The position numbers and the translations under genes were made by a program. Shown in pieces: positions 1 through 7,436 of a DNA stretch of 40,201 bases. Under the pieces are notes generated by a model. It was given only the letters and a program-made list of their open reading frames with translations, was not told where the DNA came from and made no database searches. Source of the stretch: Saccharopolyspora spinosa NRRL 18395 (lineage in GTDB: Bacteria; Actinomycetota; Actinomycetes; Mycobacteriales; Pseudonocardiaceae); contig NZ_GL877881.1 in NCBI RefSeq assembly GCF_000194155.1, forward strand, positions 105,150 to 145,350, in the 5' to 3' direction. Position 1 is the first letter of the stretch, and the number at the start of each line of letters is the position of its first letter.

Positions 1-132
1 GGTCAGGGCGGCCAGGGACGCGGCGGTCAAGGCCGGGGCGGCCAGGGACGCGGAGGCCAGCGCGGTCAGCGCAACGACGCGCCCGCCGGATCGATGGCCG
101 ACGCCCTCCGCCGGGCGGGCTTCGGCAAGTAG
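1..132 (+). CDS. C-terminal end of a Gly/Gln/Arg-rich protein (partial)
   Basis: The reading frame is open from base 1 and stops with TAG at 130-132. It encodes about 43 residues: tandem GGQGRGGQ-type repeats followed by a short conserved-looking tail ending in MADALRRAGFGK. RGG/GQ-rich tails of this sort occur at the ends of RNA-binding proteins such as DEAD-box helicases, but the domain that would identify the protein lies outside the window. The codon pattern (ggc/cag/cgc) is repetitive at DNA level, so the tail may vary in length between strains. The inverted repeat just downstream is a plausible terminator for it. Confidence 0.6.
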   Translation, partial: GQGGQGRGGQGRGGQGRGGQRGQRNDAPAGSMADALRRAGFGK

Positions 133-150
133 GCGCGTTCCAGCTGGTAA

Positions 151-204
151 CGGGGCCGTGGGTCTTTTGGGCTGCGATAGCTGCCTAAGAGGCTCACGGC
201 CCCG
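151..204. terminator. Bidirectional terminator hairpin
   Basis: CGGGGCCGTG at 151-160 is perfectly complementary to CACGGCCCCG at 195-204. The intervening GGTCTTTT and AAGAGG extend the pairing partially. It lies between the end of the plus-strand gene and the converging minus-strand DUF397 gene, so it probably serves both. Confidence 0.65.
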
Positions 205-209
205 AGCCA

Positions 210-469
210 TCAGCGCTCGAACCGCCCCGTCTTGATAGCGGTGACGAACGACTGCCACTGGTCAGCGGTCGTGGTGAAGTACCCAGCAGCCCGGTCCTTC
301 GTGTCCCGAACCGCCGCGCCGTAGGTGGTTGGGACGACCTCGACGCACGCGCTCACCTGCTGAGACCGGGAAGACTCCCGCCAGCTTCCCTCGATGCGCC
401 CAACCTCGACGCACGCAGTCTTCTGCTGCAAGCGGCTAGATTTCCGCCAGCCGGCGGGCTCTAAGTCAT
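210..469 (-). pseudogene. DUF397 protein with partial internal duplication, frameshifted near its start
   Basis: The frame holds one complete DUF397 domain (WRESSRSQQ, ACVEV, VRDTKD, then a W-x-x-F-V-x-x-[IL]-K-x-G-x-F ending) preceded by an extra truncated copy (WRKSSRLQQ, ACVEV). DUF397 genes normally follow an XRE/DUF5753 regulator with an ATGA overlap. Here the ATG at 469-467 that overlaps the upstream stop reads M-T-stop, while the DUF397 frame, entered one base off, would read D-L-E-P-A-G-W-R-K. A one-base loss near the start is the simplest explanation. The frame is open further upstream, but that stretch is the regulator gene in another frame. The family acts with XRE regulators in actinomycete development and antibiotic control; this copy is probably inactive. 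Confidence 0.65.
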
Positions 470-1037
470 GCCTTGCTCTCCATCTCCTCAGCAAGCTTGG
501 CAATGAGCTTTGCCTGATTCCACCGGACTCATCGCCAGCTCGCACAGTCGCGACCTTCTTTGCGGAAGAGCACATCACGGCGACCTACCCTCGTCGCCAC
601 TCGTGCTTCGAGATCATGTCCGGGCACCACTCCCATGATCGCCCGCGCGTAGTCCGAGGTATGCAAAAGTCCTGCAATGATGCTCGTTTCGACGTCAACG
701 ATCCGCGTCGCGGTGCGCTCGAACTCGATGATCGTCGTCAGCTCGCGGCGGAGTCCACTCTTTCCGTCTCCAGCCAGTTCGGTTGATCAGCTCCACGAGC
801 CATATCGACCAGCTCCGTGTACCTCTTTCCGGTTACGCCGAGCGTTGCCAGGATCTGGGCCACGTCTTCGGGTTTCGGCGACCGCGTACCTGTTTCGTAG
901 CGCGACACCGACACGTAGCTGACGCCGATCTGACCCGCGAGTTCCTTTTGTGTCAGCCCAGCTGCCAGTCGGCACTCGCGGAGTTCGACGCCGAGGACAT
1001 CGACAAGACCGCCGCAGCCCTCGAAGAAGTCGTCCAC
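466..1037 (-). pseudogene. XRE-family regulator (HTH + DUF5753) with frameshift and internal deletion
   Basis: Residues near the start (GVELRECRLAAGLTQKELAG, then VSVSRYETG) form a typical XRE helix-turn-helix, followed by QPNWLE, the usual entry to the DUF5753 ligand-like domain. That frame stops at 738. The DUF5753 sequence resumes in a different frame (ELTTIIEFERTATRIVDVE, GLLHTSDYARAIMG) until a stop near 530. The last helix, LIAKLAEEM, appears in yet another frame and ends at the TGA at 466-468. About half of DUF5753 is missing. No in-frame ATG or GTG stands at the expected start, so the 5' end may also be damaged. The neighbouring DUF397 gene is damaged too. Confidence 0.75.
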
Positions 1038-1090
1038 CTGCTAAGGGAAAACCGACCGACCACGGCCGCCCGAACGGAAGGAACCGCCTG

Positions 1091-1432
1091 ATGCCACCGC
1101 TCTGGACCGCCCTGGCCTGCCTGCTCTCCCTGTTCCTCGGCATGACCCTGATGTACGTCTACCGTCGGCGCCTCCCACAACACGCGGGAGCAGGAGAAGG
1201 CGCGACGAACGTCTGGCAGCTGATCGACCACGTAGCAGCCGAAGCGACCAGAAACACCGTCCCAACAGGAAAGCACCACCTCCGAGAACCCCGCGAACCG
1301 GCCCACCAATCCGCACTGGAAAAGTGCTCGCACCGCATCCACACGGTCGTGACCGGAACTTCCCCGGCGTCCGCACTCAGCTTCCGGGCCGATTCCCTTG
1401 CGGCTGCGAGCAGTTCTTCAGTCACCCTGTGA
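1091..1432 (+). CDS. Small single-span membrane protein, probable remnant
   Basis: ATG at 1091 follows GAAGGA by 8 bases. Residues 3-22 are hydrophobic (LWTALACLLSLFLGMTLMYV) and are followed by YRRRLP, so a signal anchor with a cytoplasmic basic edge is plausible. HHLREP further on resembles ends of small proteins found next to actinomycete XRE modules. The ATG overlaps the stop of a preceding frame (1089-1091) that reads AALEEVVHLLRENR but has no start of its own, so the upstream partner has lost its 5' end. The last 40 residues look unstructured and overlap an opposite-strand frame (GTG 1425 down to 1159, starting VTEELLAAARESARKL after GGAG) that is also coding-like. Two fragments may have been joined here. 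Confidence 0.35.
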   Translation: MPPLWTALACLLSLFLGMTLMYVYRRRLPQHAGAGEGATNVWQLIDHVAAEATRNTVPTGKHHLREPREPAHQSALEKCSHRIHTVVTGTSPASALSFRADSLAAASSSSVTL

Positions 1433-1585
1433 TCTCCAGGATAGTTTCGAGCAGCGCCGTCGCGTGGGAATCACCAGCGAGCCTAGACGAATTGGGGCGA
1501 CGGCCGGTGCCGGTGCGCAACCTCGCCCGGCTTTCTCCGCGAGCAACAGCATGCTTCCAACAGCCCCGTCAGCAGGCACAGCCCA

Positions 1586-2092
1586 CTACGTCAGGATCTC
1601 ATCCAGCGCCGAGATGAGCAGTCCCGCCGCCAACGTCGCGACTGTGAACAAGAGCCGGCGAGAAATCCTTTCGTGGCACAATCGGGCTGCCGCGTACACC
1701 GACAAGCCGAGGAGCGCGACGCAATACCAGGACGCGATGTCCAGCGCGAGATCCAGGTTCAACGAGCTCGCGGTGGCGATGACCAGGAGAAAGATCGGGA
1801 TTCCGGCGACCGCCACGACCGGCCAGTTTGCCGCCACGATCCCGGCCAATGCCTCCCCACGCCCGCTGTCCACCGCGATGCGCTGCGCCACCCCCTCGGA
1901 GTAGAGCCGGGCGATGAAGAGCACCACCGCTCCGCCCGCGATCGTCAGGGCCGTCTCCCCCGCGCCGTGGTGTTCGGCCGAGATGTAATCGAGTGCGGCC
2001 AGCAGCACCAGCGTCCCGTAGATCGCCTCGGCGATACGTCGGCCCCGGTCGCGCTCGACCACGTGCTGTTCGATGTTCGACCTCGCCGCCAT
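1586..2092 (-). CDS. Four-span integral membrane protein, unknown function
   Basis: The protein is 168 residues. I chose the ATG at 2092 because GGAGGAGGG stands about 10 bases upstream; a GTG at 2113 would add seven residues but overlaps that ribosome-binding site. There are four hydrophobic segments (around AIYGTLVLLAALDYI, TIAGGAVVLFIARLY, WPVVAVAGIPIFLLVIATA and WYCVALLGLSVYAAARL), then a basic loop and a final hydrophobic end (LLFTVATLAAGLLISAL). I do not recognise a named family, although proteins of this shape are common in actinomycetes. It is on the same strand as the downstream XRE remnant but separated by more than 500 bases of debris. The TetR gene is 56 bases upstream, so co-transcription with it is possible. 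Confidence 0.65.
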   Translation of the reverse strand: MAARSNIEQHVVERDRGRRIAEAIYGTLVLLAALDYISAEHHGAGETALTIAGGAVVLFIARLYSEGVAQRIAVDSGRGEALAGIVAANWPVVAVAGIPIFLLVIATASSLNLDLALDIASWYCVALLGLSVYAAARLCHERISRRLLFTVATLAAGLLISALDEILT

Positions 2093-2147
2093 AGCACTTG
2101 CACCCTCCTCCACAGCGTGCCAGAGCGGCTCGTGACGTCCCAGGGAC

Positions 2148-2729
2148 TTATGGGCCGGTCTGGACGAACTGGTCGACTAGGAGGTCGAGGCGGGCCTTCT
2201 GTTGGCTGGTGCGGAGCCTGTCGCCGCGGGTCAGGGTGGCCAGGCCGTGCAGGGCGCTCCAGAACACCTCGGCGAGGGTTTCCAGATCGCGGTCCCCGGC
2301 CAGCGGTTCGAGCGCCGCGACGAACTCGCCGAACGCTTCCTTGAGCGCGGCCGGCGAGTCGGCTGCGCCGAAGGGGATGTCCAGGGGCCGCACGAACATC
2401 GCCTCGTAGAGCGCGGGACGGTCCCGGGCGAAGCCCAGGTAGGAGTCGGCCAGCGCGCGCAGGGCGACCTCGGGCGCGCGACGACTCCGGCGAGCCCGGC
2501 GGAGTTCGGCGGCGATGTCGGCGAACCCCTCGATGGCGACGGCGGCGATGATCGCGTCCTTGCCGTTGAAGTGGCTGTACAAGACCGGCTGGCTGTATTC
2601 GACCCGCTCCGCCAGCCGCCGGGTGGTAACGGCGTCCCAGCCTTCGGCCTCGGCCAGCTCCCGCGCCGAATCGACGATCAACCGGTGCCGCTCGGCCCGC
2701 TCCCGCTCCTTGCGCTCCTTGACAGACAT
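2148..2729 (-). CDS. TetR-family transcriptional regulator
   Basis: The protein is 193 residues. The N-terminal 55 residues form a TetR DNA-binding domain: RHRLIVDSARELAEAEGWDA, then VTTRRLAERVEYSQPVLYSH with FNGKDAIIAAV, the canonical YxHFxxKxxL-like turn. The C-terminal part (RALADSYLGFARDRPALYEAMF, LAEVFWSALHGLATL) resembles the WHG-type ligand domain (TetR_C_33). It is divergent from the DUF4267 membrane protein gene at 2820, and two perfect palindromes fill the shared intergenic region, the expected layout for autoregulation and control of the neighbour. The ligand is unknown. Confidence 0.9.
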   Translation of the reverse strand: MSVKERKERERAERHRLIVDSARELAEAEGWDAVTTRRLAERVEYSQPVLYSHFNGKDAIIAAVAIEGFADIAAELRRARRSRRAPEVALRALADSYLGFARDRPALYEAMFVRPLDIPFGAADSPAALKEAFGEFVAALEPLAGDRDLETLAEVFWSALHGLATLTRGDRLRTSQQKARLDLLVDQFVQTGP

Positions 2730-2738
2730 GACGAAATG

Positions 2739-2804
2739 CTAGCACTGCTAGACAATCAAGCGAGGCTATTACTAGCGTCGCTAGAAAACAGATCGACGCT
2801 AGAA
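2739..2804. promoter_or_regulatory. TetR operator palindromes in the divergent promoter region
   Basis: CTAGCACTGCTAG (2739-2751) and CTAGCGTCGCTAG (2772-2784) are both perfect 13-bp palindromes with centres 33 bp apart. A further half-site GACGCTAG begins at about 2795. The shared CTAGCR-N-YGCTAG core sits between the TetR start (2729) and the DUF4267 start (2820). These are inferred binding sites; no binding evidence can be read from sequence. Confidence 0.7.
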
Positions 2805-2819
2805 CACCTGGAGTCAGTT

Positions 2820-3248
2820 ATGACGCTGCGACGCTTCAACACCGGCCTGACCGTCCTACTCGCCCTCTTCGTGGTCTCCTTCGGAACGAGGTTCCTGATC
2901 GACCCGAACGGAGCGGCGGCGGGCTTCGGCATCCCCAACTGGCCGCAAGGCGACGCGGCAGGCTACTTCGCCATCAAGGGAGTGCGCGACCTCGTCTGCG
3001 CAATAGTCATCTTCACGCTGCTAGCGCTGCGCCAGCGACGCGCGTTGGCCTGGGTGCTGCTGGCGGACGCGATCATCCCCTTCGGCGACACGATCACCGT
3101 CCTCACCCACGGCGGCACCCCCGCCGCAGCCTTCGGCATCCACGCGGCCACCGGCGTCGTCGTGGTCGTGGCGGCAGTGCTCATGCTCCGCGAACGTCCG
3201 CTCCCCGCCGCCACCACGGCACCGACCCGCCAAGTCGCGACTGCGTAA
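2820..3248 (+). CDS. DUF4267-family small membrane protein
   Basis: 142 residues starting MTLRRFNTGL at ATG 2820, after CTGGAG. Four hydrophobic helices are visible: LTVLLALFVVSFGTRFLI, the GYFAIKGVRDLVCAIVIFTLL segment, WVLLADAIIPFGDTITVL and HAATGVVVVVAAVLML. The glycine-rich middle with K-G-x-R-D is typical of DUF4267, a four-helix membrane family often placed under a divergent TetR repressor. The function of the family is not established; the pair here could respond to a lipophilic compound. The short C-terminal tail is polar. Confidence 0.8.
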   Translation: MTLRRFNTGLTVLLALFVVSFGTRFLIDPNGAAAGFGIPNWPQGDAAGYFAIKGVRDLVCAIVIFTLLALRQRRALAWVLLADAIIPFGDTITVLTHGGTPAAAFGIHAATGVVVVVAAVLMLRERPLPAATTAPTRQVATA

Positions 3249-3462
3249 CCGCGCGGATGAAGGGCGGCGAAGGCACCTCTTGCCGACTTGCTCGACAAGA
3301 TCATGAGCCGAGGACAAAACGGACCACCACGGCAGGGGAACAACATCCCATTCGCTGAGAAGCCGCCATGAATCCATAAAGGACACGTTCGGTGCGGCGA
3401 CACGTATCGCCTGTTCAGGCCCCGTGAGTACTTTTGGGTGGTATAGCGGTTGTTTGGGGAGG

Positions 3463-3794
3463 TGCTGACGTGAGCGAACGGACCGTTAGTGCCGCCTATC
3501 GAAGCAAACAGGCCGTTCGCTCCACACCAGCAACCCGGGACGCACAGCAGAAGAACGGAGCGAACGGACCGTTAGTGCCGCCTATCGAAGTGAACAGGCC
3601 GTTCGCTTCACGCCAGTTAGCCAGGCACTGCTGACGTGAGCGAACGGACCGTTAGTGCCGCCTATCGAAGCAAACAGGCCGTTCGCTCCACACCAGCAAC
3701 CCGGGACGCACAGCAGAAGAACGGAGCGAACGGACCGTTAGTGCCGCCTATCGAAGTGAACAGGCCGTTCGCTTCACGCCAGTTAGCCAGGCAC
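3463..3794. repeat. Perfect 166-bp tandem duplication carrying four hairpin elements
   Basis: Bases 3463-3628 are repeated exactly at 3629-3794. Each 166-bp unit contains two copies of a 50-bp element that begins GAGCGAACGG and ends CCGTTCGCT, a perfect inverted repeat around GCCGCCTATCG. The elements start near 3472, 3558, 3638 and 3724; the two within a unit differ by a few bases (GAAGCAAACAGG against GAAGTGAACAGG). The frames running through it (66 and 102 residues) are translations of the repeat, not genes. The flanks (3249-3462 and 3795-3870) hold nothing I can assign; the left flank has GTGAGTACTTTT, half of a type of inverted repeat I associate with related genomes. Confidence 0.9.
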
Positions 3795-3870
3795 AGCCTC
3801 TCCGGCGCACAAGAGCACTCACGGGCAGCTAGCTTCGCGAACGCCCGCGCGGATCGCGCGGATCGCGCGG

Positions 3871-4614
3871 TCAGGTGCCTTCGCCGGGCTTCTGGTCGTT
3901 CGCCAGCAGCTCCACCAGGCGGTCGCCGAGCACGCCCGGGATAACCCGCTCCGCCGAGCGCGCCGCGGCCGCGTTGAGCGCGGACATCACCAGCGGCCGC
4001 AGGCGTTGCATCACCTCGGAGTAGTAAGGAATCTCATCGTCGCTGGGCACCGGTCGGGTCAGCACGTGCTTGCGCACGACCTCGACGAGGATCTCGGCCA
4101 CGTGGTCGATGTCCTTCTGCAGCTGCTCGGCGAGGTCCAGCACCTCGTTGAGTGGGACGCCGAGGCTGACCAGTTCGGCGCCGGCGTCCAGCAGCTGCGG
4201 GCTCGGCGAGACGAAGCTGCGACCGCGCCGCTCCAGCAGGCCCAGTTCGACCGACCGCTTGATGTTCAACGGGGAGAACTGCTTGCCGAACTTCTTGCGC
4301 AGCTCGCCCACCGTGACGGCGCGCGGCTCCTCCTCCGCCCAGGACGCGCCGACGACCTCCTCCAGCCCGAGCACTTCGCCGAGGCTGCGCCCGGACTCCC
4401 ACGCCGCGATCATCTCCTTGATCTGCGCGAACGCGTACCCGCGCTCCAGCATGTTGATGATCAGCCGCAGTCGCACCAGATGGGCGTCGGAGTAGATCGC
4501 CGTTCGCGCTTCCCTGCGAGGCGGCGGCAGCAGCTCCCGGTCCTGGTAGACGCGCACGTTACGCACCGTCGTACCCGCAGCCCGTGCAAGATCGTCGATC
4601 CGGTATTCCACCAC
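3871..4614 (-). CDS. MerR-family transcriptional regulator
   Basis: About 247 residues, from GTG 4614 or the adjacent GTG 4611. YRIDDLARAAGTTVRNVRVY is the winged-helix entry, YQDRELLPPPRR the wing and LRLIINMLERGYAFAQIKEM the following helices, together a canonical MerR DNA-binding domain (residues 1-75). The rest is a longer all-helical effector part with a second HTH-like stretch (VTVGELRKKFGKQFSPLNIK), as in actinomycete MerR proteins that bind small molecules. It lacks the cysteine pattern of metal sensors. The frame is open upstream to 5247, but that stretch translates a transposase remnant and short tandem repeats and is not part of the gene. Confidence 0.85.
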   Translation of the reverse strand: MVEYRIDDLARAAGTTVRNVRVYQDRELLPPPRREARTAIYSDAHLVRLRLIINMLERGYAFAQIKEMIAAWESGRSLGEVLGLEEVVGASWAEEEPRAVTVGELRKKFGKQFSPLNIKRSVELGLLERRGRSFVSPSPQLLDAGAELVSLGVPLNEVLDLAEQLQKDIDHVAEILVEVVRKHVLTRPVPSDDEIPYYSEVMQRLRPLVMSALNAAAARSAERVIPGVLGDRLVELLANDQKPGEGT

Positions 4615-4740
4615 CCTATGAAGTCTAGTTCCTGTGTTCGAGACCTGCTGGGACGCCGACCGAGCGGGCGATGCGGCGACGGAATCTGCTGCAGCCGGTG
4701 GAATATCAGCGCGAGCGGGGGAGCTTGCCAAGGCCCCCGA

Positions 4741-5133
4741 AGCGCGTTCGCGGAGCCGCCCACGGGGCCGAATCGGGTATGGCAGCTGGACTTCAGTGAG
4801 TTCGAGACCACTACCGGTGGTGTATGGCGCATCGCCGGATGCGCGGACTACTACTCGAAGTACGAGTTCGGCCTGCACCTGGCCACCACCTGCAACGCCG
4901 GTGCTGCCATCGCCGCCGTCGAGGTTGCCATCACCGGGGCCGAGCGCCTCGCACGGCGGTGCCTCGCCGAGCAGCTCACCGACCCGGCCACCGGAAAGGT
5001 CAACCGAATCACGGCCTTCCCCAAGGACTTCGCAGTGTTCGCCAGTGCCCACCGCGAGCTCGCCTGGACTCGAGATCTGTACCCGATCCCCGCCCCGATG
5101 CCGTGGGAACACGCTGAACCGCTGAAGCGCTGA
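4741..5133 (+). pseudogene. Truncated DDE transposase/integrase core (rve-type) remnant
   Basis: RVWQLDFSEFETTTGGVWRI followed by AGCADYYSKYEFG is the start of an rve/IS3-like catalytic core, with the first catalytic Asp in QLDF. AAIAAVEVAI and EQLTDPATGK follow as in intact relatives. The expected second Asp (TDNG motif) is absent: the sequence passes to AFPKDFAVFASAHRELAW, so an internal piece is lost. There is no N-terminal HTH and no C-terminal catalytic Glu region. No terminal inverted repeats could be assigned. Confidence 0.7.
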
Positions 5134-5168
5134 AGCGCTGATGCGTTGATGCGTTGATGCGTTGATGC
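5121..5168. repeat. 8-bp microsatellite
   Basis: Six consecutive 8-bp units: GCTGAAGC twice, GCTGATGC once and GTTGATGC three times. It lies directly after the transposase remnant and may mark an imprecise junction. It is not coding. Confidence 0.8.
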
Positions 5169-5291
5169 GCCTGCACGTCGACCACACCTTCTTTTTCGAG
5201 CCGTAGCTCAGCGCCTCCGTCTTCCCACAGGACTGGACTCCCTGCATGGAGATCAGAAACTTACGATACTGGGGGTGGTCACCGCGCGTCC

Positions 5292-5393
5292 GACCGAATA
5301 CTCACCGGCACCCAGACCCGACGGCAGGCCATGCAGTCGGCGTGGCAACGGCTCGTCAAAAGCGGCATCACCGCGTTCTACGACCGGTCGTAG
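5292..5393 (+). pseudogene. C-terminal fragment of an unidentified protein
   Basis: A frame entering near 5292 reads RRQAMQSAWQRLVKSGITAF then YDRS and stops with TAG at 5391-5393. It looks like the end of a real protein (amphipathic, no low complexity), but there is no start and no upstream domain; it begins within rearranged sequence. I cannot name the family. The rest of 5169-5291 shows nothing. Confidence 0.3.
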
Positions 5394-5553
5394 AACGCCG
5401 CCTGGCCGAGGCAGAAACCGCCGAGCAGGCCGCCCCGGAGCCGAGCGGCAACGCTAGCGCGACTGACGCGAACGCTATAGGCAGGAACGCCAAGAGCGCC
5501 AGCTCGCCGAGCACGACCGACTGGTCGCCGTGAAATGTCCGAAGACGACGCAT
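5368..5553 (-). CDS. Small single-span membrane protein (61 aa)
   Basis: ATG at 5553 is preceded by a strong GGGAGGG at 7 bases, which argues for translation. It encodes MRRLRTFHGDQ, then a hydrophobic helix (VVLGELALLAFLPIAFASVALALPL split around residues 13-37) and a basic tail ending at the TGA at 5368. The shape resembles the small membrane proteins found beside actinomycete mobile elements. It overlaps the end of the plus-strand fragment at 5292-5393, so one of the two is not functional. The function is unknown. Confidence 0.45.
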   Translation of the reverse strand: MRRLRTFHGDQSVVLGELALLAFLPIAFASVALALPLGSGAACSAVSASARRRSTTGRRTR

Positions 5554-5662
5554 GCGCACACCCTCCCACCGCCTGAACCGATGCCCACATCCACTCACGA
5601 ATACAACGATCCCAGTCTGGGAAACCCCATAGGTACTGAAAGACCTGAAGGAGGAGAGCACC

Positions 5663-5926
5663 GTGGGGATTCTTAGCTGGATCCTGTTCGGGTTGATCGC
5701 TGGCGCTATCGCCAAGTTCATCTTGCCCGGCCGTGACCCTGGCGGGATCATCGTGACCATCTTGATCGGCATCGTGGGCGGACTTCTCGGAGGCTGGATT
5801 TCAACCCGCGTAATGGGCGGCGCAGGCGTTAGCGGTTTCAACGTGATGAGCTTCGTATGGGCAATCATCGGCTCGCTCATCCTGCTGCTGATCTATCGGC
5901 TGATCATCCACCGTACCCGCGCATGA
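5663..5926 (+). CDS. GlsB/YeaQ/YmgE family stress membrane protein
   Basis: 87 residues from GTG 5663, with AAGGAGGAG as a near-perfect ribosome-binding site 7 bases upstream. Three transmembrane helices with the family's glycine pattern are clear: ILFGLIAGAIAKFILPGRDP, GGIIVTILIGIVGGLLGGWI and SFVWAIIGSLILLLIYRLI. The length is typical of the transglycosylase-associated family, which despite the name has no proven enzyme activity and is linked to general stress. I see no stress-sigma promoter immediately upstream. Confidence 0.93.
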   Translation: MGILSWILFGLIAGAIAKFILPGRDPGGIIVTILIGIVGGLLGGWISTRVMGGAGVSGFNVMSFVWAIIGSLILLLIYRLIIHRTRA

Positions 5927-6012
5927 GAGCAAGATATGAAGGACCGCATCGCCCTGGTGGTGCGGTGCAGAGAACAGACCCGAGAGAGACCTCCAGGAGA
6001 TGTCGTACCCGC

Positions 6013-6033
6013 TGACATGCGCAGGACATGTCA
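6013..6033. promoter_or_regulatory. Short inverted repeat downstream of gvpK
   Basis: TGACATG (6013-6019) and CATGTCA (6027-6033) form a perfect 7-bp inverted repeat with a 7-base spacer. It lies about 70 bases past the end of gvpK. There is no T-run, so a terminator role is uncertain; a protein-binding site is equally possible. Nothing else is seen between 5927 and 6104. Confidence 0.3.
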
Positions 6034-6104
6034 CATCACCAGGGCCACGGCGTAGGCGACGAAGAAAGCCGCGCATCGCGATCAAACGGCGGTTTCCGTT
6101 GTGG

Positions 6105-6428
6105 TTAGTCATCGCGAGGAAGCAGCGGGCCGAGCGGCCCAAGGTCCAGGTTGAGATCCTCAACGGCGAAGCCGAAGCGGTCGCGGAGCTCGGCCATCGC
6201 CTCTTCGAGTTTCATCAGAGCCAGGCCCAGCTCTTCCACCTGGTCCTCGTCTAGCCCGCCTGCATCCACCCGGCGCAGGGCCTGCCGTTCCATCAACTGG
6301 CGCAGCAGTTCGATGATGGTCAGGACGAGCCGGACCAGGTCACGTTGGACCGACTCCGCGTCGGTTTCGATGCGGTGCGGCAGTCCCCGTTGCCTCTCGG
6401 GTCGGTGGTCACGCGAAGACTCACCCAT
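6105..6428 (-). CDS. gvpK: Gas vesicle protein GvpK
   Basis: 107 residues from ATG 6428, which overlaps the gvpS stop by 8 bases. The conserved GvpK core is plain: RIETDAESVQRDLVRLVLTI, IELLRQLMERQALRRVD, then LDEDQVEELGLALMKLEEAM and the C-terminal signature DLNLDLGPLGPLLP. GvpK is a minor, essential assembly factor of gas vesicles. It is the last gene of the operon here, as in Streptomyces-type clusters. Confidence 0.95.
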   Translation of the reverse strand: MGESSRDHRPERQRGLPHRIETDAESVQRDLVRLVLTIIELLRQLMERQALRRVDAGGLDEDQVEELGLALMKLEEAMAELRDRFGFAVEDLNLDLGPLGPLLPRDD

Positions 6429-6657
6429 CGTCGACCTGCTCCCACGAGTCGGCGTCCACCGTGACGTCGTGGATCGAGGTGATGATGGCTCGCAAAGACA
6501 CCCGCACCAAGTCGACACCCGCCAGCGAGATGGTTACGTCGCCGGCCAGCACGACGCCGCCCGCCAACAACCGATCGAGCAGATCGACGAGTGCGATCTC
6601 CCGGGAGTCGCGAACTGTGAGCGGGCTGATGTCACGGCCCGCGCGAATCGCGCTCAC
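6421..6657 (-). CDS. gvpS: Gas vesicle protein GvpS (GvpA-superfamily minor protein)
   Basis: 78 residues from GTG 6657, whose bases overlap the gvpL stop as GTGA. The longer frame back to 6702 lies inside gvpL and is not needed. The core EIALVDLLDRLLAGGVVLAG then VTISLAGVDLVRVSLRAIIT is the GvpA fold (helix-strand-strand-helix), without the SVDT ending of the main structural protein. By position between gvpL and gvpK it corresponds to GvpS. It is probably a minor, nucleating or capping subunit. Confidence 0.9.
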   Translation of the reverse strand: MSAIRAGRDISPLTVRDSREIALVDLLDRLLAGGVVLAGDVTISLAGVDLVRVSLRAIITSIHDVTVDADSWEQVDDG

Positions 6658-7436
6658 CGCCGATCCGCACCTTCCACCATCGCGAACGAGTACGGGGCCC
6701 ACGGCCCGGTCAGCTCGATCCGCAGGGCGCTTTCCGCGGCGATGCTCTCCACCGCCGCAATGAATTCCTCGGTGCGCGCCTCGTCCACCAGGTAGGCGTC
6801 GTTGAGCACCATCAGCCCCTGATAGCCCGCGAGCTCACGATTCTGCGGTGGGTGTACCCGGTTCGCATGAGACAGATCGCTGAGCGCAGCGTGGATCTCT
6901 TCGGCTTGCTGCCACGCATCGCGCTCCGCCTCGGCCTGTCCCTTCCGCCGTTCCCGGAGTTTGCCGAGGTATGCCTGCCCTGGCCGGTCCTGGGCCTCTC
7001 CGGGGCCCGAGGCGGTGGGCTCCCGCTGTTCCTTCCTGCTGACGTCAGCGAACGCCTTGACACCCCACTCGGCATGACCGGAGATGAGCTCCAGGACTTC
7101 GGCAAACGCGGGTCCGCGCTCCGCGAGTGCGGCCCGAACGCGATCATCGTTGTAGTAGACCGTGGCCAAGGCCAGCGGGGCGACAGGCGCGGCGGTGATG
7201 GCGGCCTCGACGACCCGGCTATGTGCCCGGACCGTCGTTTCCAGCCAGCGCATGTCTTCCAGGTTCTTGCGCAGACCTTGTTCGCCGAACTCCGCGGCGT
7301 CGACTGTGCTGACAAGTGCGGCAAGGCCACCGGAAGTGACCAGACGGACCTCCGACCCGGCGATTCCTGCCACATGCCCGGAAATGTCCACGCCCGCTCG
7401 CAAGATCGCATAGACGTAAGAGAGCGTTTCAGCCAC
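6654..7436 (-). CDS. gvpL: Gas vesicle protein GvpL/GvpF family
   Basis: 260 residues from GTG 7436, overlapping the gvpJ stop by 8 bases. The N-terminal domain (LSYVYAILRAG, EVRLVTSGGLAALVSTVD, VVEAAITAAPVAPLALATVY) and the C-terminal ferredoxin-like domain (YLVDEARTEEFIAAVESIAA then LRIELTGPWAPYSFA) are typical of GvpF/L. A lysine/glutamate-rich helical segment joins them. Proteins of this family bind GvpA before assembly. The second family member, gvpF, is at 8598. Confidence 0.93.
   Translation of the reverse strand: MAETLSYVYAILRAGVDISGHVAGIAGSEVRLVTSGGLAALVSTVDAAEFGEQGLRKNLEDMRWLETTVRAHSRVVEAAITAAPVAPLALATVYYNDDRVRAALAERGPAFAEVLELISGHAEWGVKAFADVSRKEQREPTASGPGEAQDRPGQAYLGKLRERRKGQAEAERDAWQQAEEIHAALSDLSHANRVHPPQNRELAGYQGLMVLNDAYLVDEARTEEFIAAVESIAAESALRIELTGPWAPYSFAMVEGADRR

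Noticed and set aside
2202..2819. Plus-strand frame extending the DUF4267 protein to 348 residues
   Set aside because: It is antisense to the TetR gene; the ATG at 2820 follows the operators and has its own ribosome-binding site.
3463..3794. CRISPR-like array
   Set aside because: Only four hairpin elements in an exact tandem duplication; the spaces between them are repeated too, so there are no unique spacers and no cas genes.
3434..3944. Two plus-strand frames of 66 and 102 codons with identical starts
   Set aside because: They translate the 166-bp duplicated hairpin element and end in random sequence.
4615..5247. N-terminal extension of the MerR gene to 458 residues
   Set aside because: The extension is the reverse of the transposase remnant and the 8-bp microsatellite; the MerR domain starts at the GTG pair 4614/4611.
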